13,109 bases of DNA from CAZBKJ01 sp964492495 (GTDB taxonomy: Bacteria; Patescibacteriota; Microgenomatia; UBA1400; UBA12028): positions 1 to 13,109 of the forward strand of contig CAZBKJ010000032.1 in the NCBI GenBank assembly GCA_964492495.1, given 5' to 3'. This document shows, piece after piece, positions 1 through 7,399 of the stretch (the stretch's first letter is position 1; each line of letters starts with the position of its first letter). A program made the position numbers and the translations under genes. The notes below the pieces were generated by a model that saw only the letters and a program-made list of their open reading frames with translations, did not search any database and had not been told where the DNA came from.

Positions 1-606
1 CGTTTTTTTGAGAACATGATCGGAAAGAGTAAAGCATTTTGGCAGTTTTTCTTCCCGATCTTTCAAAAAGCCTTTCCAGAGCAGCTTGGAAAAGCCACAT
101 GGGAAGAAGCGTACGACGAAGTAAATATCATTCGACCGTCTCTTATTCGTGTGGATGCTGACGAAGTGACGTATCACATGCACATTGTCATTCGATTTGA
201 AATCGAAGCGGCGCTTATTGAAGGAAGACTCTCACCCAAAGATGCCAATGAGTATTGGAACGAAAGTTACAAAAAATACTTAGGCGTTGATGTGCCAAAT
301 GATGCACAAGGAATTTTACAAGACATCCATTGGTCACAAGGACTGATGGGATATTTCCCTACCTATTCACTGGGAAGTTTGTTGTCTGTTCAGTTGTTTG
401 ATGCACTCCACAAAGAACAGCCCCAACTTTCAAAACAAATTGCACAAGGAGACTTGAAAACTATTCACGACTGGTTAGGAACGAACGTTCATCAACATGC
501 AAAAATGCGTTCGTCCGACGAAATTGCACAAACAGCAACCGGAAAATCTGTCTCGTCTGATGCATTTTTACAGTACGTTGCAGAAAAATTTTCTATATCT
601 GTCTAA
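1..606 (+). CDS. Carboxypeptidase Taq (M32 family), C-terminal part
   Basis: This is the 3' end of a zinc metallocarboxypeptidase of family M32, a cytosolic enzyme that removes C-terminal amino acids from peptides. The frame is open to the first base of the window, and the residues before the first ATG (RFFEN, then MIGKSKAFW) match the family stretch that follows the HES/GQ motif, so the ATG at 16 is internal and not the start. Two family motifs are visible: IRxxAD in IRVDADEVTY, and GxxQDxHW in GILQDIHW. The HExxH zinc site and roughly 300 N-terminal residues lie outside the window. The stop at 604-606 is 33 bases before glgA on the same strand, but glgA seems to have its own promoter in that gap. 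Family assignment is firm; substrate is unknown. Confidence 0.93.
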   Translation, partial: RFFENMIGKSKAFWQFFFPIFQKAFPEQLGKATWEEAYDEVNIIRPSLIRVDADEVTYHMHIVIRFEIEAALIEGRLSPKDANEYWNESYKKYLGVDVPNDAQGILQDIHWSQGLMGYFPTYSLGSLLSVQLFDALHKEQPQLSKQIAQGDLKTIHDWLGTNVHQHAKMRSSDEIAQTATGKSVSSDAFLQYVAEKFSISV

Positions 607-624
607 AGTTTGCATCTTGATGCG

Positions 625-633
625 TGATACAAT
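625..633 (+). promoter_or_regulatory. Extended -10 promoter of glgA
   Basis: TGATACAAT gives an extended -10 (TG, one base, TACAAT at 628-633). No good -35 is visible at the right distance (AAAGTT at best), as is common with extended -10 promoters. The last base of the -10 is seven bases before the A of the glgA ATG at 640, so the predicted transcript starts at or next to the start codon. There is no Shine-Dalgarno sequence to contradict a leaderless message. Inferred from sequence only. Confidence 0.5.
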
Positions 634-639
634 CTCCTC

Positions 640-2154
640 ATGAATGTTTTGATGTTGGCTGCGGAAGTTGCTCCGTTTACTACTGTTGGTGGTCTCTCAC
701 AAGTTATCTACTTTTTATCAAAATCGCTTATTCGTGCAGGACATGATGTCCGTGTCATGACTCCCTACTATGGGAAACTGCAGACACGAAAACATAAGCT
801 ACATAAGTTGATTGAATCCTTTTCTGTTCCTACAGATGCGGTGAAAAAAACAGATCCTGAAAGTATTGAGTGTTCACTTTTTTTGTATAAAAAACTCAAA
901 CCACTCATCTATTTTGTGGGAAACAGAGAATACTATGCGCTTCGGGAAAATGCGTACGGATATGGAGATGATCATCAACGTTTTTACTTACTTTGCAAGG
1001 CAACGCTTGAATGGTTGCTCATGCAGTATGAACTTAAAGAATGGATGCCTGATGTGATTCATTGTCATGATTGGCATACGGGGTATTTTATTGAACTTGC
1101 ACGTACGCACAAGCGCTACAAAAAAATGCTTCGCAATGTGCCAATTCTCTATACCGTTCACAACTTTCGCTACCAAGGAAGTATGGATTTTTCCTTCCTT
1201 CCTCCAAAAGACAGAGATGATGGTATGAAAAAATTGCCCTGTTTTTTTGATCCAAAACTCCAGGGACAAAATGCGCTACTTCGTGGGATCCTCAATGCTG
1301 ATTGGATCAGTACAGTTTCCCCTACACATGCTGTTGAAGTGCTCACGCAAGAATATGGAGAGGGCTTGGAAAAGAACTTGCTCAAACGCAGAGGCGTGCT
1401 TTCTGGAATCATCAATGGGCTCGATACAAAAACATTTGATCCGACACATGATCCCTTACTCACCGAAAACTTCTCCTCCACTACCTTGGAAAAAAAAGTC
1501 ATCAACAAGAGAGCACTGCAGCGAGAGTTTAATTTAACGCAGGATGATCGTGTCCCACTCATTGCATACGTGGGACGACTTGATAAACAAAAAGGCCTTC
1601 CACTTATCTTGGATGCCCTTCCCTATGTGATTGAAGAACTTGGATGCCAGTTTGTGATCTTAGGTGCCGGTGATCAACAAATCGCCAATGACTTTCGCTT
1701 GCTTTCATACAAATATCCAAAGTCTTTGGGGGTTCACCTGTACTCAAACTTCAAACTTCCGCACAAAATTTTTGCAGGTAGTGACATGATTTTGATGCCA
1801 AGTCTCTTTGAACCCGGCGGAATTGTCGCCCTTGAAGCCATGCGGTATGGATGTATCCCGATTGTCAGGCGTACCGGAGGACTAGCTGACGTCGTAGAAG
1901 ACTTTAACCCTTCAACCAAAAAAGGCAATGGATTTTCATTTGCAGCGAGTAACTCACTTGGTCTTCTGATTGCAATCACTCGTGCCGTTGAGGAACACAA
2001 AAATAAAAAATTATGGCAATCACTTATCACCAATGCCATGAATCATGAATTTACCTGGGATACGAGTATGAAGGAATACGTCAAGCTGTATAAAAAACTG
2101 GGCACACTTCGCAGACAACAACTCTCAGCCAATCCCAATCAAGCGTTTGTGTAA
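640..2154 (+). CDS. glgA: Glycogen synthase (GT5 family)
   Basis: A 504-residue GT-B glycosyltransferase of family GT5, which transfers glucose from a nucleotide sugar (usually ADP-glucose) to the end of an alpha-1,4-glucan in the cytosol. Visible landmarks are the N-terminal AAEVAPF..VGGL loop (residues 7-19), HDWHTG (143-148), GRLDKQKG (312-319), and the C-terminal donor site SLFEPGGIVALEAMRYG with the catalytic-type Glu391, followed by RRTGGLADVVED. Length is normal for the family (about 480-520). One residue is odd: the Lys of the usual KTGGL/KVGGL motif, which contacts the donor sugar nucleotide, is Thr15 here. A shift in donor or acceptor preference is possible. The glgP operon converges on it from the other strand, with only 13 bases between the two stops. 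Family firm; exact donor uncertain. Confidence 0.9.
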   Translation: MNVLMLAAEVAPFTTVGGLSQVIYFLSKSLIRAGHDVRVMTPYYGKLQTRKHKLHKLIESFSVPTDAVKKTDPESIECSLFLYKKLKPLIYFVGNREYYALRENAYGYGDDHQRFYLLCKATLEWLLMQYELKEWMPDVIHCHDWHTGYFIELARTHKRYKKMLRNVPILYTVHNFRYQGSMDFSFLPPKDRDDGMKKLPCFFDPKLQGQNALLRGILNADWISTVSPTHAVEVLTQEYGEGLEKNLLKRRGVLSGIINGLDTKTFDPTHDPLLTENFSSTTLEKKVINKRALQREFNLTQDDRVPLIAYVGRLDKQKGLPLILDALPYVIEELGCQFVILGAGDQQIANDFRLLSYKYPKSLGVHLYSNFKLPHKIFAGSDMILMPSLFEPGGIVALEAMRYGCIPIVRRTGGLADVVEDFNPSTKKGNGFSFAASNSLGLLIAITRAVEEHKNKKLWQSLITNAMNHEFTWDTSMKEYVKLYKKLGTLRRQQLSANPNQAFV

Positions 2155-2167
2155 AACGACAAAGAAT

Positions 2168-2542
2168 TTATCCTCGTCGAACTTTTCTCACAAGCAGGGC
2201 TCTCTCTTGTATGTTACTAGGATGAGTATCAAACCAAAGCTGAATTCCTTCGACCGCGGTACTTGACCCTTTTTTAATGCAGATTCCTTTTTTCACTGTG
2301 TCTTCTCGTAGTAATCCAATGGGTGCGATAAAGACCTGTGTGTCCATTAAAAAAGGCTCAGTTCTGAGAACTCTTTGTAGTACAACTGCAATCTTTCTAA
2401 CATTGATTTGTAGCACCTGTGGAACCGCGAGTGATAAAGCAACCAAAAAAGTTTGTTCGGCAATCTGCCGATCGAGAGCACACGTACCCATCTCTGGGAA
2501 TATTCCTTCTTCGACCAGAGGTTGAAGTTGGTCTAGGTTCAT
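2168..2542 (-). CDS. Hypothetical protein, paralogue of its upstream neighbour
   Basis: A 124-residue protein that I do not recognise. It is the last gene of the glgP-uppP minus-strand operon and starts 16 bases after the stop of the preceding 125-residue gene. The two are paralogues: both begin MN followed by a short helix, and their C-terminal 27 or so residues align closely (here EGIQLWFDTHPSNIQERALL followed by VRKVRRG). The centre is hydrophobic but has no clear membrane helix, and no signal peptide is seen, so it is probably cytosolic. No Shine-Dalgarno sequence is evident before the ATG. It ends 13 bases from the stop of the convergent glgA gene, with no hairpin terminator between them. 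Confidence 0.72.
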   Translation of the reverse strand: MNLDQLQPLVEEGIFPEMGTCALDRQIAEQTFLVALSLAVPQVLQINVRKIAVVLQRVLRTEPFLMDTQVFIAPIGLLREDTVKKGICIKKGSSTAVEGIQLWFDTHPSNIQERALLVRKVRRG

Positions 2543-2558
2543 AACGTATGTAAAAATG

Positions 2559-2936
2559 TTATGTTCTTTTTGTCACCTTTCGAATAAATAAAGCGCGTTC
2601 ACCTTCTTTTGTGGGATTATCCCCAAACCACAGTTGAAGACCCTCACCGGTGAGCTCTGCGTTTTGAACCTGTGGCAAATAGATACGATCACGAGGCTTT
2701 GTATCTTGTATTGTTGCCGGTTCTTTTTGTATGACTGGAATGCTGTCAAAAAAGCGACGGCTTAGAGCTAACTCTAAGTACTTAATTATCACATCAATAT
2801 CAAATGTAAAAATGATAGATAGTTGATTATCGATAGTAAACAAAAATGTTCGCTCTTCGGTAGAAAGAAATTCGTCGCTCTTGGGAGGGGCAATTACTCC
2901 TGCTTTAGACAATGAGCGTAAGTCTTCGTAGTTCAT
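2559..2936 (-). CDS. Hypothetical protein, first of a tandem paralogous pair
   Basis: A 125-residue protein of unknown function. Its ATG overlaps the TGA of uppP (ATGA, bases 2933-2936), so it is almost certainly translated by coupling with uppP. The C-terminus reads EGLQLWFGDNPTKEGERALF then IRKVTKRT, matching the next gene's C-terminus at about half of the positions. The N-terminal halves are much more diverged. The shared pattern (E-G-[IL]-Q-L-W-F, later E-R-A-L and [IV]-R-K-V) looks like a small conserved fold rather than low-complexity sequence. No membrane helix or signal peptide is evident. The position behind uppP could hint at an envelope-related role, but that is only context. Confidence 0.75.
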   Translation of the reverse strand: MNYEDLRSLSKAGVIAPPKSDEFLSTEERTFLFTIDNQLSIIFTFDIDVIIKYLELALSRRFFDSIPVIQKEPATIQDTKPRDRIYLPQVQNAELTGEGLQLWFGDNPTKEGERALFIRKVTKRT

Positions 2937-3790
2937 AGTAATAAAATAGCGATACCAAACACTATTCTATACACCACAAATGGAATAAATCCAAGTCGTC
3001 GTACGGTGGCAAGTAAAAACTTGATCGAAACAAGTGCGCTCACAAATGCCACAACCGAGCCGATAAGTGTCATCAGCAGGACGTCCGTTGTTGGTGGTGT
3101 TTGCACTGCGCTCAGTACTTCATACCCACCGGCAACAAGCAGTGCGGGGATACTGAGTAAAAAGGAAAACTCCAGTGCGGTGCTAAATGAGAGTCCCGCA
3201 AAAAGTCCACCAGCTATCGCAGTTCCAGATCGTGATGCTCCCGGAAGTAGTGCGAGTATTTGAAAGAGTCCCATGAGAAAGAGTTTGGATTTTGGAGTTT
3301 GTTCCACCGATTCATTTGCTCGTAGTGTCGTGCGTGATACTTTTCGTTTTGAGTACCACTCTGCGATGGCAAGAAGCACTCCCACAGAAATACTCATAAT
3401 CGCAATGACAGACAGTGAGTTGTGCAGTGAGTCCATTTGATTTCTTATCAAAAATCCGATGAGAAGAACTGGAAGTGAGGCAAGCAGAATAAGGATTCCC
3501 GTCGGCAGAGTATCAAATGATTTTTTTTGTGTGCTGGAAAAAAGATACGCGAGTGATTCTTTCATAAGCAGAAGAATCTTTTGAAAAAAGTATACGATCA
3601 CCGCCAGAATGGCTCCCAACTGCACAACGACGGTAAAAAAACTATTGACCGTTTCCAAGCCCATGAGTTTTTGGGCAACGATCAAATGCGCTGTGGATGA
3701 GATGGGAAGAAACTCTGTGAAGCCTTCGATCAGACCCAAAAGAACAGCTTGTGTCAGTGAAATTTCTGGAATAAAAACTGCAGGAGTCAT
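2933..3790 (-). CDS. uppP: Undecaprenyl-diphosphatase (BacA/UppP)
   Basis: A 285-residue, highly hydrophobic membrane enzyme that hydrolyses undecaprenyl diphosphate to the monophosphate, recycling the lipid carrier for peptidoglycan and other envelope glycans. Both family signatures are present: the E-x3-E motif with following serines (Glu22, Glu26, then FLPISSTAHL) and PGASRSGT at residues 183-190, including the catalytic-type Arg187. The length (about 265-290) is standard. The start is two bases after the glgP stop, and its own TGA overlaps the next ATG, so glgP, uppP and the two small genes form one transcription and translation unit. High levels of UppP are known to give bacitracin resistance in other bacteria. 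Confidence 0.96.
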   Translation of the reverse strand: MTPAVFIPEISLTQAVLLGLIEGFTEFLPISSTAHLIVAQKLMGLETVNSFFTVVVQLGAILAVIVYFFQKILLLMKESLAYLFSSTQKKSFDTLPTGILILLASLPVLLIGFLIRNQMDSLHNSLSVIAIMSISVGVLLAIAEWYSKRKVSRTTLRANESVEQTPKSKLFLMGLFQILALLPGASRSGTAIAGGLFAGLSFSTALEFSFLLSIPALLVAGGYEVLSAVQTPPTTDVLLMTLIGSVVAFVSALVSIKFLLATVRRLGFIPFVVYRIVFGIAILLL

Positions 3791-3792
3791 AG

Positions 3793-5496
3793 TTATTGTT
3801 GTTGTATTCGCGAATAGACAAGGCTTTCGAGTTCTTCAAGCATGCGCTTTGCACTATACTGCCCTGTCCCAAGCGTAATGGCTTTTTTCATTCGCTCAAT
3901 CCACTCTTGTGGAAGTCCTGATTCATCACGCTTGGAAAATAATGGTAAGACTTCTTTTTCAAGTGTGTCATACACTAGTGTGGAGATACTCGTCCCATCG
4001 CCTTCCTGCAGACTCCATCCAATTCCCTCCCAGCTCACTTCGTCTGTCCAGCCATCAAGGGTGGTACACAGGAGTACACCATTTTGTGAAGCCTTCATTC
4101 CACTCGTCCCACAAGCTTCAAAGCCCCGGACAGGTGTATTAAGTAAAACATCACTTCCAGAGAGAATATACTTTGCAGTCTCAATATCATAGTTTTGTAG
4201 ATACACGATCTTCCCTTCAAACTTTCCGACAAACTCTAAAATGTGTTTGAGATTGTCCTGCGCAGCTTGATCATGGGCATGTGGTTTTCCTGACAGCACA
4301 ATGCGTATTGGAACCGGTGACGCATGGAGAAGTTGTTCAAGTCTTCCTATATCTTCAAAGAGTGTCAGTGGACGTTTGTAGTTTGCGAGTCTTCGTGCCC
4401 ACGCAACGATCAGCGTATTTTCTTCCCACGAAAAGCCTGTGGTGTCTTTGATATACCCTATGAGTTTTTTCTTTTGCTCAAGGTGAGCTGCCCACAACGA
4501 CGCATTTGATGATTCACCACTGCTTGCATTTTTGATTGCTTCTGCTTGCCAGTATGCCGCTCGTACGCCATTGGTTACCGCGACCATGGGATGATCAGGC
4601 CAGACTTCAAGGGCTTTTTGAGTGTGCAGTTTGCTCACCCCCTGCGAGACTGTTGAGAGACGCAGTGCCAACATTGTTGGAGAAAAGAGTGATGTATCTT
4701 GGATCAGTCCAAACTTGGTAAGGAGTGACGGATCAATAGGAAATTCAAGTGCAAAGGAACTCAGATACGAGATCACCAAGTCTTTGGAAAACACATCATT
4801 TCCCGCCGGTACCAGTGTGTGATTGGTGAACACAACATTGTCAAAATGCTCGAGTGCTTCCTGAATGCTTGTCTTCTTCCCTGTCTGTACGAGCTGGTGA
4901 GCAAGTTCAAAAAGCATGAGGGCTGAGTGGCCTTCATTGAGGTGAAAAAGTCGTGGAGTGACTCCAAGTTTTTCAATGGCTCGAAGCCCGGCAATACCAA
5001 GCACCATTTCTTGTTTGAATCGATGCTCCTTGTCTCCAAAGTAGAGCTGGTCACACAGACCAATATCTTGTGCTTCATTTCCTTGGACATCCGTATCAAG
5101 CAACAAAAGTGGAACTGAACCCAACAAATACACCCATATTTTGATCTGTACGGTGCGAGCATGGATGGGAAGCGTGATGAGAACTGGTTTGCCCTGATCG
5201 TGAAGCAACTGAAGGCCTGCTGATGCCGGATCAACTTGCTCTGAAGTGATCATGTTGGCATCTTTGGAAATTTCCTGACGAAGGTATCCTTTGTGATACA
5301 TGAGCCCCACTGCAACGAATGGTCTCTTGTCTTCATTTGCCTGACCCAATACGTCCCCTGCGAGTATCCCCAGTCCTCCGGCATAGATCGGGAGTTTTTG
5401 ATCGACTGCGTACTCAGCACAAAAGTAGACAACGGGTGAAGAACTGATAGAATCTTTTACATTTGAAAGTTCGATAGTGCTTTGGGTGTCTGGCAT
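3793..5496 (-). CDS. glgP: Alpha-glucan phosphorylase, short form (GT35)
   Basis: A 567-residue phosphorylase that uses phosphate to release glucose-1-phosphate from alpha-1,4-glucans, acting in the cytosol with pyridoxal phosphate. Landmarks: AEYAVDQKLPIYAGGLGILAGD (start near residue 27), HLNEGHSA (185-192), FTNHTLVPAGNDVF (223-236), RRLANYKRPLTLF (368-380), SGKPHAHD (402-409) and the cofactor region GFEACGTSGMKASQNG, where Lys468 fits the lysine that binds PLP. It is much shorter than E. coli or mammalian phosphorylase (800 or more) and lacks the N-terminal DUF3417 domain seen in many bacterial members, so it belongs to the compact bacterial/archaeal branch. It leads the minus-strand operon. 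The pairing with nearby glgA suggests a storage-glucan cycle; no branching enzyme or ADP-glucose pyrophosphorylase is in the window. Confidence 0.93.
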   Translation of the reverse strand: MPDTQSTIELSNVKDSISSSPVVYFCAEYAVDQKLPIYAGGLGILAGDVLGQANEDKRPFVAVGLMYHKGYLRQEISKDANMITSEQVDPASAGLQLLHDQGKPVLITLPIHARTVQIKIWVYLLGSVPLLLLDTDVQGNEAQDIGLCDQLYFGDKEHRFKQEMVLGIAGLRAIEKLGVTPRLFHLNEGHSALMLFELAHQLVQTGKKTSIQEALEHFDNVVFTNHTLVPAGNDVFSKDLVISYLSSFALEFPIDPSLLTKFGLIQDTSLFSPTMLALRLSTVSQGVSKLHTQKALEVWPDHPMVAVTNGVRAAYWQAEAIKNASSGESSNASLWAAHLEQKKKLIGYIKDTTGFSWEENTLIVAWARRLANYKRPLTLFEDIGRLEQLLHASPVPIRIVLSGKPHAHDQAAQDNLKHILEFVGKFEGKIVYLQNYDIETAKYILSGSDVLLNTPVRGFEACGTSGMKASQNGVLLCTTLDGWTDEVSWEGIGWSLQEGDGTSISTLVYDTLEKEVLPLFSKRDESGLPQEWIERMKKAITLGTGQYSAKRMLEELESLVYSRIQQQ

Positions 5497-5505
5497 AGGG
5501 TTTCA

Positions 5506-5534
5506 AGCATACTGTATAGTGCTTTCCTGATCAA
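5506..5534 (-). promoter_or_regulatory. Candidate promoter of the glgP operon
   Basis: On the minus strand TTGATC (5534-5529) is followed after 17 bases by TATGCT (5511-5506). The glgP ATG begins 10 bases after the -10, so the predicted leader is only about three bases and no Shine-Dalgarno sequence fits in it. A second -10-like hexamer, TATACA (5518-5513), overlaps the spacer. The intergenic gap to the divergent gene at 5556 is only 59 bases, so promoters of both directions must share it. Confidence 0.45.
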
Positions 5535-5555
5535 CACAACTGTAGTGAAAAATAT

Positions 5556-5822
5556 ATGAAAGAAATACAAAATTGGAAGAGACAGTTAGAGATGCTTCAG
5601 GACAAAAAAACATACTCTTTTCCCTGGCCATTTACTGACACTGAGTATAGGCATCGAAAATGTATGACAATGATCATTGGTGAAATTCGCGCACGCTATC
5701 CAGAGATAGCAGATGAGAGTTGGAAAAAATTTTACATTTCTACAACTGAAAACGGAGAAAGTGTACGAGGATCTTTGGTAAAAGGTGAAACATATTATCT
5801 TTGCAGAATAGCAGTGGAATAA
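5556..5822 (+). CDS. Hypothetical protein, small and soluble
   Basis: An 88-residue protein I do not recognise. It is charged and has no membrane segment or signal peptide; the middle carries a helix-like stretch (MTMIIGEIRARYPEIADESW) and the C-terminus a beta-like stretch (ETYYLCRIAVE). It reads divergently from glgP and ends one base before the ATG of the polysaccharide deacetylase, so the two are probably co-transcribed. No Shine-Dalgarno sequence precedes the ATG, and the promoter is not clear: TATAGT at 5515-5520 or TGTAGT at 5541-5546 could serve, the latter again only ten bases from the ATG. It could be a small regulatory or structural protein; nothing visible decides this. Confidence 0.65.
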   Translation: MKEIQNWKRQLEMLQDKKTYSFPWPFTDTEYRHRKCMTMIIGEIRARYPEIADESWKKFYISTTENGESVRGSLVKGETYYLCRIAVE

Positions 5823-5823
5823 T

Positions 5824-6762
5824 ATGTCACTCCCAACTAGTTACTCATTTCTTTCTGTTTCTTTTTTTAATTCTTTTTTGTATGGAGCAACACTTCTCTG
5901 TTCCTTTGTACTGATGATCAGCCTTTTTTCCGGAAAACAAACGACGTCTTTTTTTGTTGCGACACATGAAGCGAACGCGGCGACGGAAAAGAAATCAGTG
6001 AGTAAACTTGCAAGTTTACTCCAGCCTGCGTCGTATCGATGTTTTCCTCCTGCCACGCTTGTTCCTCAACCCACTGCTCTGCCTGCCCCGAGTGGATCGC
6101 ACTGCGTGAAGGTACCCATCCTTATGTATCACCATGTCCAGCCACTGGACGAAGCAAAAAAGGAAGGTCATGCGAGTCTTACGGTTGATGCGAGTATCTT
6201 TGCAACCCAAATGAAAAGCCTTCAGTCCAAAGGATATACATCGATACATTTACAAGAACTTTCTGATTTTTTTGACGGCAAATTCTCACTTCCTTCAAAA
6301 CCAATCGTGCTTACCTTTGATGATGGATATGAAGATTTTTTCACGTATGCACTCCCCGTACTTTCATCACTGGGATTGAAGTCCGACCTATTTGTCGCTA
6401 CAGGACTTGTGGAAAATCCTGGGTATCTGAGCTGGCAACAGATCCAAGAAGCACACAATCAAAATGTCTCCATTGATCACCATACATGGTCGCATGCAAA
6501 GCTGGATCAAAAGGATGCTGCTTTTTTTGTGCAAGAGCTTGATACTGCGACAGCTCAACTCAGTGAACATGGGTATGACCCGGTAACAATTTTTGCGTAT
6601 CCGTACGGAACACATACAGAGCGAAGTATCACTGAGGTTACACAGCGTGGATTTACGCTTGCCGTGACAACCTTACCCGGGCAGATGCAGTGCAAAGAGA
6701 ATCGTTTTACTCTGCGCCGAACCAGAATTGGTAACAGCGATCTGGTAAAATATGGACTATAG
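5824..6762 (+). CDS. Membrane-anchored polysaccharide deacetylase (CE4, NodB domain)
   Basis: A 312-residue protein with an N-terminal hydrophobic anchor (about residues 14-36), a linker rich in Pro and Ala, and a NodB-type deacetylase domain from about residue 96 to the end. It should remove N-acetyl (or O-acetyl) groups from an extracellular glycan, such as peptidoglycan or an N-acetylglucosamine polymer. Visible motifs are PILMYHHV (98-105), the catalytic TFDDGY (164-169) with Asp166 as base and Asp167 as metal ligand, the second motif HHTWSH with zinc ligands His220 and His224, and FAYPYG (257-262), a variant of the third motif found in the PgaB/YadE-like branch. It starts one base after the preceding stop and has little Shine-Dalgarno sequence. 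Domain call is firm; the substrate is not. Confidence 0.9.
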   Translation: MSLPTSYSFLSVSFFNSFLYGATLLCSFVLMISLFSGKQTTSFFVATHEANAATEKKSVSKLASLLQPASYRCFPPATLVPQPTALPAPSGSHCVKVPILMYHHVQPLDEAKKEGHASLTVDASIFATQMKSLQSKGYTSIHLQELSDFFDGKFSLPSKPIVLTFDDGYEDFFTYALPVLSSLGLKSDLFVATGLVENPGYLSWQQIQEAHNQNVSIDHHTWSHAKLDQKDAAFFVQELDTATAQLSEHGYDPVTIFAYPYGTHTERSITEVTQRGFTLAVTTLPGQMQCKENRFTLRRTRIGNSDLVKYGL

Positions 6763-6777
6763 AATACTGGAGAACAT

Positions 6778-7164
6778 ATGGAAAAAGAAGATCCAACCGG
6801 AAAAATTGAAGCAGAGAGCGCATCGTTTGCCGCTCCTGAAGAATCACTCGATGCCTGGGAAGAAGTAGATCCTGCAGATTTACTGATTGCATCAAGACAA
6901 GAAGCCATCGCAAAAGTGCTTTCAGAACTCAATGATCCAGAAGCAGATTTTAATCGTATTGAAGCAATTGCTGACGAACTAAAAAATGCAGGATTCACGC
7001 AACGTTCCGGTGATGTTGGGCGAATACTGCACTATACCCCTGCAGAATTCAAAGAATTCTATGCAAAAGAAAAAAAGTATTTCGAAAATCCAGGTGAGAT
7101 ATACACGCAATTTTTTGCTATTTGTGAACGAGTTTTACAAGCTTTTAAGCCGGCAATTTCATAA
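6778..7164 (+). CDS. Hypothetical protein, acidic N-terminus, helical C-terminus
   Basis: A 128-residue soluble protein of unknown function. Residues 1-35 are acidic and likely disordered; the remainder is predicted helical from its heptad-like hydrophobic pattern (ASRQEAIAKVLSELNDPEAD, then IEAIADELKNAGF). A good Shine-Dalgarno sequence, GGAGA at 6769-6773, sits four bases before the ATG. That supports this start and contrasts with the leaderless pattern elsewhere in the window. It begins 15 bases after the deacetylase stop and is probably in the same transcript. No catalytic motif, signal or membrane segment is seen. The YTPAEFKEFYAKEKKYFENP segment is the most distinctive part for a profile search. 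Confidence 0.7.
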   Translation: MEKEDPTGKIEAESASFAAPEESLDAWEEVDPADLLIASRQEAIAKVLSELNDPEADFNRIEAIADELKNAGFTQRSGDVGRILHYTPAEFKEFYAKEKKYFENPGEIYTQFFAICERVLQAFKPAIS

Positions 7165-7178
7165 AAAAAGTGTTGTGG

Positions 7179-7184
7179 TATAGT
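7179..7184 (+). promoter_or_regulatory. Candidate -10 element before the 64-residue gene
   Basis: TATAGT ends nine bases before the ATG at 7193, the same geometry as the other short-leader promoters in this window. A weak -35-like TTTCAT lies 16 bases upstream at 7157-7162. There is no Shine-Dalgarno sequence before the ATG. Support comes mainly from the repeated spacing pattern. Confidence 0.35.
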
Positions 7185-7192
7185 GTTGCTCT

Positions 7193-7387
7193 ATGAGTAA
7201 ATCCCAAAATGCAAACCAGCCAGCTGCATACGGTTCCCTTGCATCCCAGGCATTCATCGGAGATTATCGCATCATAACCCCAAATCCCGCACCTGCCAGA
7301 CAAGCAAGAACGAGCTGGGGCACTGCTGTTCCTGCTGGGAACACCCAACCATCACAACAGCAAAAACCATCAACAGAAAAAAAATAG
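7193..7387 (+). CDS. Hypothetical small protein rich in Ala, Pro, Gln and Ser
   Basis: A 64-residue reading frame between two same-strand genes. The composition is unusual: the C-terminal half is a low-complexity run of Pro, Ala, Gln, Ser and Lys, typical of a disordered segment, while residues 14-31 (GSLASQAFIGDYRIITPN) are more ordered. It has no membrane helix. A -10-like element just upstream and its position in an otherwise empty 235-base gap support it as a real gene; the short length and low complexity count against. It could be a disordered partner of the membrane protein that starts 12 bases downstream, but no evidence shows this. Confidence 0.5.
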   Translation: MSKSQNANQPAAYGSLASQAFIGDYRIITPNPAPARQARTSWGTAVPAGNTQPSQQQKPSTEKK

Positions 7388-7399
7388 GATTGGTGGTCT

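Noticed and set aside
1170..1562. A 130-residue minus-strand frame inside glgA
   Set aside because: It is antisense to conserved GT5 sequence, Ser-rich in the way of shadow frames, and has no promoter or RBS.
4773..5234. A 153-residue frame inside glgP on the same strand
   Set aside because: It is an alternate frame of well conserved phosphorylase sequence with no family pattern of its own.
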